64,000 bases of DNA from Paenibacillus chitinolyticus NBRC 15660 (GTDB lineage: Bacteria; Bacillota; Bacilli; Paenibacillales; NBRC-103111): positions 620,001 to 684,000 of the forward strand of contig NZ_BBJT01000002.1 in the NCBI RefSeq assembly GCF_000739915.1, in the 5' to 3' direction. The position numbers and the translations under genes are program-made. The notes below the pieces were generated by a model. It worked only from the letters and a program-made list of their open reading frames with translations. It was not told where the DNA came from and searched no databases. Below, one piece after another: positions 1-7,420 of the stretch. Positions within the stretch are counted from its first letter, which is position 1. Each line of letters begins with the position of its first letter.

Positions 1-1369
1 TGATCGTCATATAGTTCAGCACATGCTTAAGCTCGTTGACGATGGCGGTTTCTTCGATATGCGTCTGCACCGAGTAGCGGAACATGGCGGCGATCGCGTC
101 CACAATTTCCGTGATTTCTTCGGACTGCCGGATCACTGCGTAGCAAATGATATTTTCCAGCGTATTGTACAGAAAATGCGGGTTGATCTGGAGCTGAAGA
201 GATTGAAGCTCGGCTTTCTGCCGTTCCAGCTCCGCGTCTTTCTTGCTCAGCTCCGTTTTGTACAAGGTATCCATCAGCTCGGACAGGCTTGCGACCATCA
301 AATTATAGCGGTCGATAAGTTCGCTGAATTCGTTGCGTGTGCGCAGTTGGGGAATCTTCATCCAGTTTCCCTGCTCGGTCTGCCGCATGCCTCTTTTGAG
401 GATATGGATCGGTTTCGTGATGATCCGGCCAAACCGATACGAGATGAGCAGCGCGATAAGCAGCGTGATGCCCCCGACCAGAAACGATAAATACCGGATG
501 CTGGCGATAGGCCTGTTGATGTCTTCAGTCGGGATCGACACCATGAGATTCCATCCCGAATACGAGGACTTCCGGCTGACGATCATGCGCTCTTCTCCGA
601 ACGAAGCGTCCGTGAACGAGGTCAGCTGCGTGTTTTCGAGCTTGGCGAGCAGTTCGCCGCCGATTACTTTGCCGATTCGGGTTTTGTCGGGATGATGCAC
701 AATCCTTCCTTCGTGATCCACAATAGAGAAAAAGCCGCCCGGTCCGAGGTTGACTCCCTTCCACAGCGTGGAAAATTCATCCGATTTGATCTGAATCGTC
801 AAAATGCCTTTAAATTCGTTAAACACTTGACCGTGTATTTTACGCGAGAGCGTAATCAACTGAGTGTCGCTTTCCGTAAACACGCTGTTATTGATGATCG
901 TCAGGTTACCGTTGGAATCGGTTTCCTTGTCCAGCTCCTCCACCGTCGCTCCGGGAACCGGGTCCTGAATAATTTTTAGGGCCGGGTTTACGAAATACAC
1001 CCAGTTTTTACTGTAATCCGTCAAATAGACGGTCATAATTTCCGGGGTTTTCAGAAAAAGCGGGTCAATGACCTGCTTTTTGAGCGTATCCGTATATTGA
1101 AAATACGCGTAATCGTCCTTCGGCGGAGAATCCAGAAATTTTCTTATGTCCGGGTGGGTAAAAAGAGAAAGATGGGCGCGCTCGTACAGCTTCAAATACA
1201 GATCCGTATGATTGACCGCATTGGATACCGCCTCGATCAGATGCTGTTCGTTTTGCTGCCGCAGTTGGCTGGAAGAAATATGGTAGGAAAACCAGCCGAT
1301 CGACGACGCCGTAATGATCACGACAACCGCGATGTAAATAAAGATGGTCCGGGACAACGTCTTTTTCAT
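1..1369 (-). CDS. YesM-type sensor histidine kinase (3' end outside window)
   Basis: Membrane sensor kinase that would phosphorylate the AraC-type regulator encoded just upstream. The reading frame starts at ATG 1369 and runs to the window edge without a stop, so about 456 residues are visible. It shows an N-terminal membrane helix (about residues 8-26), a large extracytoplasmic Cache-like sensor region (about 35-285), a second helix (about 291-312), a HAMP linker, and the phospho-acceptor block QINPHFLYNTLEN with His near residue 400. The ATPase domain is mostly outside the window. The start directly follows the regulator stop, so the two are co-transcribed. In B. subtilis the YesMN type controls polysaccharide uptake; the adjacent LplABC-like importer fits that role. 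Confidence 0.93.
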   Translation of the reverse strand, partial: MKKTLSRTIFIYIAVVVIITASSIGWFSYHISSSQLRQQNEQHLIEAVSNAVNHTDLYLKLYERAHLSLFTHPDIRKFLDSPPKDDYAYFQYTDTLKKQVIDPLFLKTPEIMTVYLTDYSKNWVYFVNPALKIIQDPVPGATVEELDKETDSNGNLTIINNSVFTESDTQLITLSRKIHGQVFNEFKGILTIQIKSDEFSTLWKGVNLGPGGFFSIVDHEGRIVHHPDKTRIGKVIGGELLAKLENTQLTSFTDASFGEERMIVSRKSSYSGWNLMVSIPTEDINRPIASIRYLSFLVGGITLLIALLISYRFGRIITKPIHILKRGMRQTEQGNWMKIPQLRTRNEFSELIDRYNLMVASLSELMDTLYKTELSKKDAELERQKAELQSLQLQINPHFLYNTLENIICYAVIRQSEEITEIVDAIAAMFRYSVQTHIEETAIVNELKHVLNYMTI

Positions 1370-2380
1370 TTATTTGATACCCAACTGCTGCCGGTATTCA
1401 AGCGGAGAAACGCCGGTCACTTTTTTAAACATCCGGGAGAAGTGCGGGTAATTCTCGTAGCCGACCTCGTAGGCGATATCGTTGGTGCGGTAGCGCGGGA
1501 TTTCCAGCAGCTTTTTGGCCAGCTCGATCCGTTTGAGAATCCGGTACTGGACGAACGTCTCCTTGTGCACTTTTTTGAACAGAAAGCTTAAATACTGCGG
1601 AGTGATGCCCAAATAATCGGCGGTATCCTCCAGCGACAGCTCCTTCGTGATATGGGCGTCCATATAGTCTTTGGCTTTCAGCATGAGATCCTGCCCCCCT
1701 CTTTGCAGCGCGAGCTCGTCGATGATTTTCAGAAGGCTGACGTGCAGCTGCTCGAAATAACGAAGATGATCGCCCGAATCCGGAATTTCCCCTACAGCCG
1801 GGTGAAACCCTTTCAGGGCAAGCCTTTTCTTCAGCATCGGAAGACAATCCTTCAAAAGCTGGACAAAATCGTAATCCGTCCGGGAAGCCGTGAGGCAGTA
1901 AGACTTGAGCTGCTCGAAATACGTCTCCATTTCCTCGATCCGCATCGACCACACCGACTCCGCTATGTTCCCGATGAGATCCTCGTACTTGGAAATGGAC
2001 AGAGCCGGGTTCCCCTGCGAGATAAGCCGGTTCAACAGATCGCCGATTTTAGCCGGTGTAAACGGTTTCAAAATATACTCTTTTACCCCGTACGAAATAC
2101 AGTTCTGCGCATATTCGAAATCCCCGTACCCGGAGATAATCACCTTCTGCACGAGAGGATATTGGTCGTACACCTGTCTGCACAACTCCAAACCGTCCAT
2201 TTTGGGCATGCGGATGTCGGTCAAAAGAAGCTGCGGCAGCGACTCCTTCATCCGTTCAAGCGCCTCCTGGCCATTGCCGGCGGTTCTCACCCACTCGAAA
2301 TCGTACGGCAGCCGCTCCAGCATGGCGACCAGCCCCTGACGGATCAACGGTTCGTCGTCGACCACCAAAATTCGCTTCAT
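1370..2380 (-). CDS. YesN-type response regulator, REC plus AraC HTH
   Basis: Two-component transcription regulator of 336 residues. The N-terminal receiver domain (1-120) has the acidic pocket VVDDEP and phospho-acceptor Asp55 in LLLTDIRMPKMDG, with the Lys of ILKPF. The C-terminal AraC/XylS double helix-turn-helix (about 235-335) contains DTADYLGITPQYLSFLFKK and the family ending SPLEYRQQ. ATG 2380 is chosen over an upstream in-frame start at 2431 because a GGAGGGGA ribosome site precedes it. It lies between the importer terminator and the sensor kinase, so kinase and regulator form their own unit. The likely target is the importer operon upstream; this is inference from position. Confidence 0.95.
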   Translation of the reverse strand: MKRILVVDDEPLIRQGLVAMLERLPYDFEWVRTAGNGQEALERMKESLPQLLLTDIRMPKMDGLELCRQVYDQYPLVQKVIISGYGDFEYAQNCISYGVKEYILKPFTPAKIGDLLNRLISQGNPALSISKYEDLIGNIAESVWSMRIEEMETYFEQLKSYCLTASRTDYDFVQLLKDCLPMLKKRLALKGFHPAVGEIPDSGDHLRYFEQLHVSLLKIIDELALQRGGQDLMLKAKDYMDAHITKELSLEDTADYLGITPQYLSFLFKKVHKETFVQYRILKRIELAKKLLEIPRYRTNDIAYEVGYENYPHFSRMFKKVTGVSPLEYRQQLGIK

Positions 2381-2425
2381 GCCGTCCCCTCCTTCGTATA
2401 CGGATCTGATGTTGCGGAAGGCAAA

Positions 2426-2463
2426 AAACATTTACCCGCCCCGGAGAGTGGATAAATGTTTAA
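2426..2463 (-). terminator. Rho-independent terminator after the importer operon
   Basis: On the minus strand an AAACATTTA/TAAATGTTT stem closes on TTTTTT. It sits between the solute-binding protein stop and the response regulator start, separating importer and sensor transcripts. Confidence 0.7.
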
Positions 2464-2467
2464 ACCG

Positions 2468-4027
2468 TCAGTTCGAATCGCCGAGCTTGACGCCTTCTTT
2501 CTTGTTGTACCGCTCGGTTGCTTCCTTGATGATATCATTTCCGCCTTTGGCTTTCCATTCCTCCAGCACCTTCGGCCAGTCGGAAATCGGTTCCTTCCCG
2601 TACACCATTTTGAGCATATGGTCGAGGATAACCGGCGGCATATCGGAGAACTTCAGGCCGGCATCGGTGAATTTGGCGCTGGACGCAAGCTCCGGTGCAA
2701 ACGAGATACCGTCCCGGCCTTCTTTGGCCACGATCGTATCGAATTGCTGGATCAGCTTCTTCCCGTCTTCCGTCTGGTTCAGCAGCGTACGGTTCAGCGC
2801 CGTATCTTCCACCAGGCGCAGAATAACCGAGCGGAACTGCTCCTCGTACGTTTCTTCCGGCGTTTTAGGCTGCTTGTAAACCACTTTGCCGTCCTGCGTC
2901 TGATATGTGTCTCCTTCAATCCCGAAGTTGAAGAACTTGTCGCCCTGCTCGGTCACCATGAAATTGAGCATTTTGACGATGGCGGCCGCCTTTTCTTTGC
3001 TCACCTTGCTGTTAATATACGACAAGCCGCCGGTGTAGCTGTATTTCATCATGCCGCCCTTGCCGTCGTCTCCTACCGGTGACGGAATGATGACGACTTC
3101 GGACTTCGGATTCGTGACCTTCGTCGTGTTGATCCAGGTCATGAGCAGGTTGGCGTTATGATTCCAGATACCGGACTTGCCCGCATTAATGTTGTTCGTC
3201 CATTTGTTGCCGTCCACGCTGGCGAAGTCTTTGGTCATCAGCCCTTCGTCGTACATCGTTTTGTAAACCTGGAGGGCTTTCTGCATCTGTTCCACCTTGA
3301 AAAACTTCGGCACGACTTCGTCGCCGATTTTCTCGAACATCGTGCTGTAAGGCATCACATCGTAAGCGCCGAAAATAAAATCGGAGTAGACGAAGTTTTG
3401 CCGGAACGCGAACGGCTGCTCGACCCCGTTCTTCTTCATGGCCCGCAGCACATTCAGAAACTCGTCGATCGTCTTCGGCGCCGGCAGCCCCGTGGCGTCC
3501 AGAAGATCCTTGCGGATAAACGTGGCTCTGCGTGTCGGTACCGATAAGTATTCGGGGATGGCGTAAATTTTACCTTTGTATTTGACTTCGTCCCAAGCTT
3601 CTTTTGGAATCGCTTTCAATAAATCTTGACCGTATTCCTTCAGGAGATCGTCAAGCGGCATGAACAGACCGCCTTTTATCGCGCCAATCATATCCGGGCC
3701 TTCCGGGAACATCCCCTGGATCGTATTCATGACGTCGGGGATGTCGTTGCTGGCGAACATGAGAGCCGTCTTGGGCTTGAATTCGGCATGCGGCACCAGC
3801 TTGATATCCAGCTGTACGCCGGTCATCTCGCCGAGCTTTTTCGCCCATTTGTCGTTGTTGATATCGGTGCTGGCGAGCGCATATTTATTCAGGGAATCGC
3901 TCAGCGACAGGGACACTTTCACCGGTCCGGGCGATTCCTTCGGACTCGCCCCTTGGCCCGAGCAGGCCGTAAGAGCCAAAGATGCGGTCAACGTGAGGAG
4001 CAGCGCGCTTTTTTTCCATCTTTTCAT
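2468..4027 (-). CDS. Extracellular solute-binding lipoprotein, LplA-like
   Basis: Substrate-binding component of a carbohydrate ABC importer (519 residues, usual for the large LplA class). Residues 1-21 form a lipoprotein signal with lipobox LTAC and acylated Cys22. Family hallmarks include the long two-lobe fold with MNTIQGMFPEG and many aromatic residues for sugar stacking. Start ATG 4027 has an AAGGGGGAT ribosome site. It is the last of three importer genes (permease, permease, binding protein) and no ATPase is encoded here; such importers usually share an MsmX-type ATPase encoded elsewhere. The substrate cannot be named from sequence; oligosaccharides are the family norm. Confidence 0.93.
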   Translation of the reverse strand: MKRWKKSALLLTLTASLALTACSGQGASPKESPGPVKVSLSLSDSLNKYALASTDINNDKWAKKLGEMTGVQLDIKLVPHAEFKPKTALMFASNDIPDVMNTIQGMFPEGPDMIGAIKGGLFMPLDDLLKEYGQDLLKAIPKEAWDEVKYKGKIYAIPEYLSVPTRRATFIRKDLLDATGLPAPKTIDEFLNVLRAMKKNGVEQPFAFRQNFVYSDFIFGAYDVMPYSTMFEKIGDEVVPKFFKVEQMQKALQVYKTMYDEGLMTKDFASVDGNKWTNNINAGKSGIWNHNANLLMTWINTTKVTNPKSEVVIIPSPVGDDGKGGMMKYSYTGGLSYINSKVSKEKAAAIVKMLNFMVTEQGDKFFNFGIEGDTYQTQDGKVVYKQPKTPEETYEEQFRSVILRLVEDTALNRTLLNQTEDGKKLIQQFDTIVAKEGRDGISFAPELASSAKFTDAGLKFSDMPPVILDHMLKMVYGKEPISDWPKVLEEWKAKGGNDIIKEATERYNKKEGVKLGDSN

Positions 4028-4088
4028 GTGGACATCCCCCTTAAGGTGCGTGTGTCTAACCTGATTCGTAGCAGCTTGAATTGCGGGA

Positions 4089-4955
4089 TTAAGATTTGAT
4101 CGATCCGATCAGCATACCTTTAATAAAATGCTTCTGCAGGAACGGATAGACAAGCATGATTGGAATCGTCGCAATGACGATAACCGCCATTTTGAGGCCT
4201 TCCGGTGACAAGTTGGCTATGTCGCCCGCCGTATTGGCGAGATCCGAGGAATCCGTGACGACGTATTCCCTCAGCTTCACTTGGAGCGGGAACAAAGCCC
4301 GTTCGTTTATATAGTAAAGCGCGTTGGAATAGTTGTTCCAGAGGGCTACGGAATAAATGATGCTCATCGTGGCCATCGCCGGCTTCGAAAGCGGCAGAAT
4401 CATCGTCCACAGGATGCGCAGCTCCCCCGCCCCGTCTATCCGCGCCGATTCGATCAGTTCGTTCGGTATCGATTGGAAGAACGAACGCATCACGAACAAG
4501 TTAAACGCGCTGATTGCGCCCGGGAGCATCAGGGCCCACAGGCTGTCGAGCATCCCCAGCGAGCGGATGAGCAGGTAGTTCGGAATCAGGGGCGCGTGGA
4601 AGATCATCGTGATCAGCACGAGCACGAGAATCCCTTTGCGCTCCCTGTATTCGGTTCGGGACAGCGGGTAAGCCAGGCTGGCCGTCATGACGAGCGCGAT
4701 CAAGGTTCCCGCGACCGTGACGAGGGCGCTGATGCCGAACGCCCTCCAGATCGCCGTCTGCCGGAGCACCGTGGCATAGTTCGAAAGCGTCCAGTCGGAG
4801 GGCCACAGCAGAACGCTGCCGCTGCTGAGCGCTCCGGCTCCGCTGAACGATTTGGCCACGATGTTCAAGATCGGCAAAATCATGGCCAGCGAGATGAGCA
4901 GAAGGAGCACGGGATTCAGCAGCGCCGTCTTGCTTTGTTTTTCCAAGGGAGACAA
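4089..4955 (-). CDS. Sugar ABC transporter permease, LplC/YtcP-like
   Basis: Inner-membrane permease, 288 residues and about six helices. The binding-protein-dependent transport loop ELIESARIDGAGELRILWTM (EAA motif) contacts the ATPase. A TTG start at 4955 is preceded by AGGAGG at good spacing. It lies 15 bp downstream of the partner permease and about 60 bp upstream of the binding protein, so the three genes form one operon. The CUT1-type family partner of LplB imports oligosaccharides or similar solutes. Confidence 0.93.
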   Translation of the reverse strand: MSPLEKQSKTALLNPVLLLLISLAMILPILNIVAKSFSGAGALSSGSVLLWPSDWTLSNYATVLRQTAIWRAFGISALVTVAGTLIALVMTASLAYPLSRTEYRERKGILVLVLITMIFHAPLIPNYLLIRSLGMLDSLWALMLPGAISAFNLFVMRSFFQSIPNELIESARIDGAGELRILWTMILPLSKPAMATMSIIYSVALWNNYSNALYYINERALFPLQVKLREYVVTDSSDLANTAGDIANLSPEGLKMAVIVIATIPIMLVYPFLQKHFIKGMLIGSIKS

Positions 4956-4970
4956 GCTTGTTCCTCCTTC

Positions 4971-5933
4971 CTAGTATAATCCTTCTCCAGTAGTTTTTTT
5001 GCTGAATTTATTCGCCGATACGATTAGCACGAAACCGATTACGGACTTGAACAAGCCGATTGCCGTCGTGTAGCTGTATTCTCTTTGGATCAAACCCACT
5101 CTGTAGATGTACGTGTCGAGAATGTCGCCGCTCCCGTTCGTCAAGGGATTCAGGAAAACGAAAACCCTTTCAAAACCGAGATCCAGAAAATTCCCGATTT
5201 GCAGCAGAAACAGAATCGTAATCGTCGGCATGATCGACGGAATCGTAATCGAGAACGTCTGCTTCCAGCGGCTCGCCCCGTCCATCTGCGCGGCTTCGTA
5301 CAAATCTGGGTTGATGCCGCTCATGGCCGCAAGATAAATGATCGTGCTCCACCCGGCGTCCCGCCATATCCCGGAGCTTACGATAATCGAGCGGATGTAC
5401 GAATCCTCTCCCATAAAGTACACCGGTTCCCGGCCGAAGAGGCCCAGGATGTAATTGATGGCGCCGCTTGTCGGGGACAGAAGCTCGATCACAATTCCGC
5501 CTACGACGACCCAGGAAAGGAAGTGCGGCAGATAAACCGACGTCTGGACAAAGCGTTTGTAAGCCGCATTGCGCAGCTCGTTCATCATCAGCGCCAGAAT
5601 GATCGGAATCGGGAAACCGAACAGCAGTGTATAAAACCCGATGGCGAGCGTATTGCCCAGAATGCGCCAGAAATCCGCATACTCGATCATCCGCCTGAAA
5701 TTGTCGAGCCCAATCCAATCGCTTTGCCAGATTCCCGCGAAGATGTTGTAATCCTGAAACGCCATCACAGATCCCGTCAGCGGGATGTATTTGAAGATCA
5801 GGAAATACGCGATACCCGGGAGTGACAAGAGGTATAACACTTTGAACCGGCTGTAATAGGAGAAAAAACCGGCCTTCTTCCCCGTACGCTGTCTTTTCGC
5901 TTCGGCTCCGAGACCGGCCCCGCTGTAGCTCAC
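4971..5933 (-). CDS. Sugar ABC transporter permease, LplB-like
   Basis: First gene of the importer operon, 320 residues. A lysine/arginine-rich cytoplasmic N-terminus is followed by six predicted helices and the EAA loop DLYEAAQMDGASRWKQTFSI. GTG 5933 has an AAGGGTG ribosome site. The upstream 205 bp are shared with the divergent helix-hairpin-helix gene at 6139 and must hold both promoters; I could not assign boxes with confidence. The nearby YesMN pair is the likely activator. Confidence 0.92.
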   Translation of the reverse strand: MSYSGAGLGAEAKRQRTGKKAGFFSYYSRFKVLYLLSLPGIAYFLIFKYIPLTGSVMAFQDYNIFAGIWQSDWIGLDNFRRMIEYADFWRILGNTLAIGFYTLLFGFPIPIILALMMNELRNAAYKRFVQTSVYLPHFLSWVVVGGIVIELLSPTSGAINYILGLFGREPVYFMGEDSYIRSIIVSSGIWRDAGWSTIIYLAAMSGINPDLYEAAQMDGASRWKQTFSITIPSIMPTITILFLLQIGNFLDLGFERVFVFLNPLTNGSGDILDTYIYRVGLIQREYSYTTAIGLFKSVIGFVLIVSANKFSKKTTGEGLY

Positions 5934-6138
5934 ATTCCATCACCCTTGCTTTGTTTGGTATGATTGAAGTGTACCTTACGGGCTTCTCGATCGGGATACC
6001 GTGACTTAACATGAGTTATCTTTTTTTAAGGTCCCGCAATTCCCAAGAAAAAACATCAACGGCCCGTGGTATAGTAAGCATAGCTTCAACCGCGCCCGTG
6101 TTAAGACATCTACTTATTTACGGAGAGGAGGTATCTTC

Positions 6139-6408
6139 ATGCCGACTAACCTTCCCGACCGGCCGAATAAAAAAGCCGTGGCGTCCGGACCGGAATCCGA
6201 TTTTCCCGCTGGCTTGTCCAAGCCCGCTCTCCGCGCGCTTGCCGGAGCCGGCTTTCTGCGGCTGGAGCAGCTTGCCCGGGTCACCGAGAAAGAGCTTCTG
6301 CAGCTGCACGGCATGGGTCCCAAAGGGATCGAAACGCTGCGCCCCGCTCTGGCGGCCAAGGGCCTGTCTTTCGCCTCAGAGCCCGGAGCTTCCGGAACAT
6401 CGTCCTAA
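6139..6408 (+). CDS. Small helix-hairpin-helix DNA-binding protein
   Basis: 89-residue protein. Residues about 22-80 resemble the RNA polymerase alpha C-terminal fold: LSKPALRALAGAGF, then LEQLARVTEKELLQLHGMGP, then KGIETLRPAL, i.e. a double HhH with the GMGPK hairpin. Such stand-alone modules are usually labelled DNA-binding protein; the exact role is unknown. A strong GGAGAGGAGG site precedes ATG 6139. It lies 57 bp before the double-MerR gene on the same strand, so the two may be co-transcribed. Confidence 0.8.
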   Translation: MPTNLPDRPNKKAVASGPESDFPAGLSKPALRALAGAGFLRLEQLARVTEKELLQLHGMGPKGIETLRPALAAKGLSFASEPGASGTSS

Positions 6409-6465
6409 ACATCGTCCTATACAAGCATCGAAACCGCCGTTTCCGCGCGGAGAAAGGCCCGAGAC

Positions 6466-7179
6466 ATGGAGTACTACAAGCCCATTGACATTGCCCGAAA
6501 ACTGCACATCAGCACGAGCGCCCTGCGGCATTACGAATCGTGGGGCGTCGTTCCGGCGCCGGACCGGGCCGCGAACGGGTACCGCCAGTACACGAGGATG
6601 CATCTGGCGTATTTCCGCTGTCTGCGCACCCTGTTCCCCGCCTTCGGCGTCGGACTTAGCTGCGAGGTGCTTCGCCATATCCAGCGCAGCGATATGGACG
6701 GCGCGTTCTGGCTCGTCAGCCATGAGCAGTCCGTCCTCCAGCATGAAAAAGCGGTGGCGGACAAGACACTCGCTCTCCTCCAAAACCCCGAGCTGCCGAT
6801 CCTGGCCAACAAAAAGCTGAAAAGCACGATGACCATAGGCGAAGCCGCCTCTCTCGCCGGTGTCCAGGATTCCGCCATCCGCCATTGGGAGAAAGAAGGG
6901 CTGCTCAAGCCGGGAAGAGATCCCGACAACGGGTACCGGATTTTTACGCCTATGCACATCCGGCAGATTCTGCTGATCCGCACGCTGCGCAGAACGGTTT
7001 ATTTTCTGGACAGAATGAAGGATATCGTACAAGCCGTGGAACACCAGAGCATCGAGAAGGCGAAAAAAGTGACGGAGCAAGCGCTTCATAGCATTCATGA
7101 AAGGAACCGGCAGCAGTTCCGGGCTGTCTCTGAACTCGTCGAGCTTTGCAAAGAAGTCGGATTAATGGAGCGCGATTGA
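6466..7179 (+). CDS. MerR-family regulator with two MerR HTH domains
   Basis: 237-residue regulator with two complete MerR N-terminal winged helices in one chain. The first (about 5-75) reads DIARKLHISTSALRHYESWG and NGYRQYTRMHL. The second (about 118-187) reads TIGEAASLAGVQDSAIRHWE and NGYRIFTPMHI. A helical C-terminus (about 190-237) may form the dimer coil. No Cys cluster for metal binding is visible. Most MerR proteins carry one HTH, so the duplication is the notable point. The effector is unknown. Confidence 0.85.
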   Translation: MEYYKPIDIARKLHISTSALRHYESWGVVPAPDRAANGYRQYTRMHLAYFRCLRTLFPAFGVGLSCEVLRHIQRSDMDGAFWLVSHEQSVLQHEKAVADKTLALLQNPELPILANKKLKSTMTIGEAASLAGVQDSAIRHWEKEGLLKPGRDPDNGYRIFTPMHIRQILLIRTLRRTVYFLDRMKDIVQAVEHQSIEKAKKVTEQALHSIHERNRQQFRAVSELVELCKEVGLMERD

Positions 7180-7207
7180 CTGACCGGCTCCCCTTCAAGT
7201 TTCACAC

Positions 7208-7244
7208 AAAAAAACCACCCGCTTCCTTCTTGGGAAGCGGGCGG
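7208..7244 (-). terminator. Terminator for the DUF4855 gene, possibly shared
   Basis: A CCCGCTTCC/GGAAGCGGG stem at 7218-7241 is followed on the minus strand by seven T residues. A second GC-rich hairpin (CCGTCCGG/CCGGACGG, about 7382-7411) lies between it and the DUF4855 stop. It may also stop plus-strand transcription from the MerR gene, but the plus side lacks a T run. Confidence 0.65.
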
Positions 7245-7420
7245 CTGTTCTACGGGCCTTCCTGTGCATGTACGTGCCAGACGTACGGCAGGAACAAGCC
7301 CACTGCTATTTTCAACGCATACGTTACCTTGCAATCGTTTCTTCACTGCTTGCATTCATTGGTTCATGTGCGCCGTCACCGTCCGGTATGAACAGTTCAA
7401 CGCCGGACGGCGGCTGGAGA

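Noticed and set aside
5170-6012. 280-codon minus-strand frame over the LplB-like gene
   Set aside because: Wrong frame relative to a clear permease with EAA motif.
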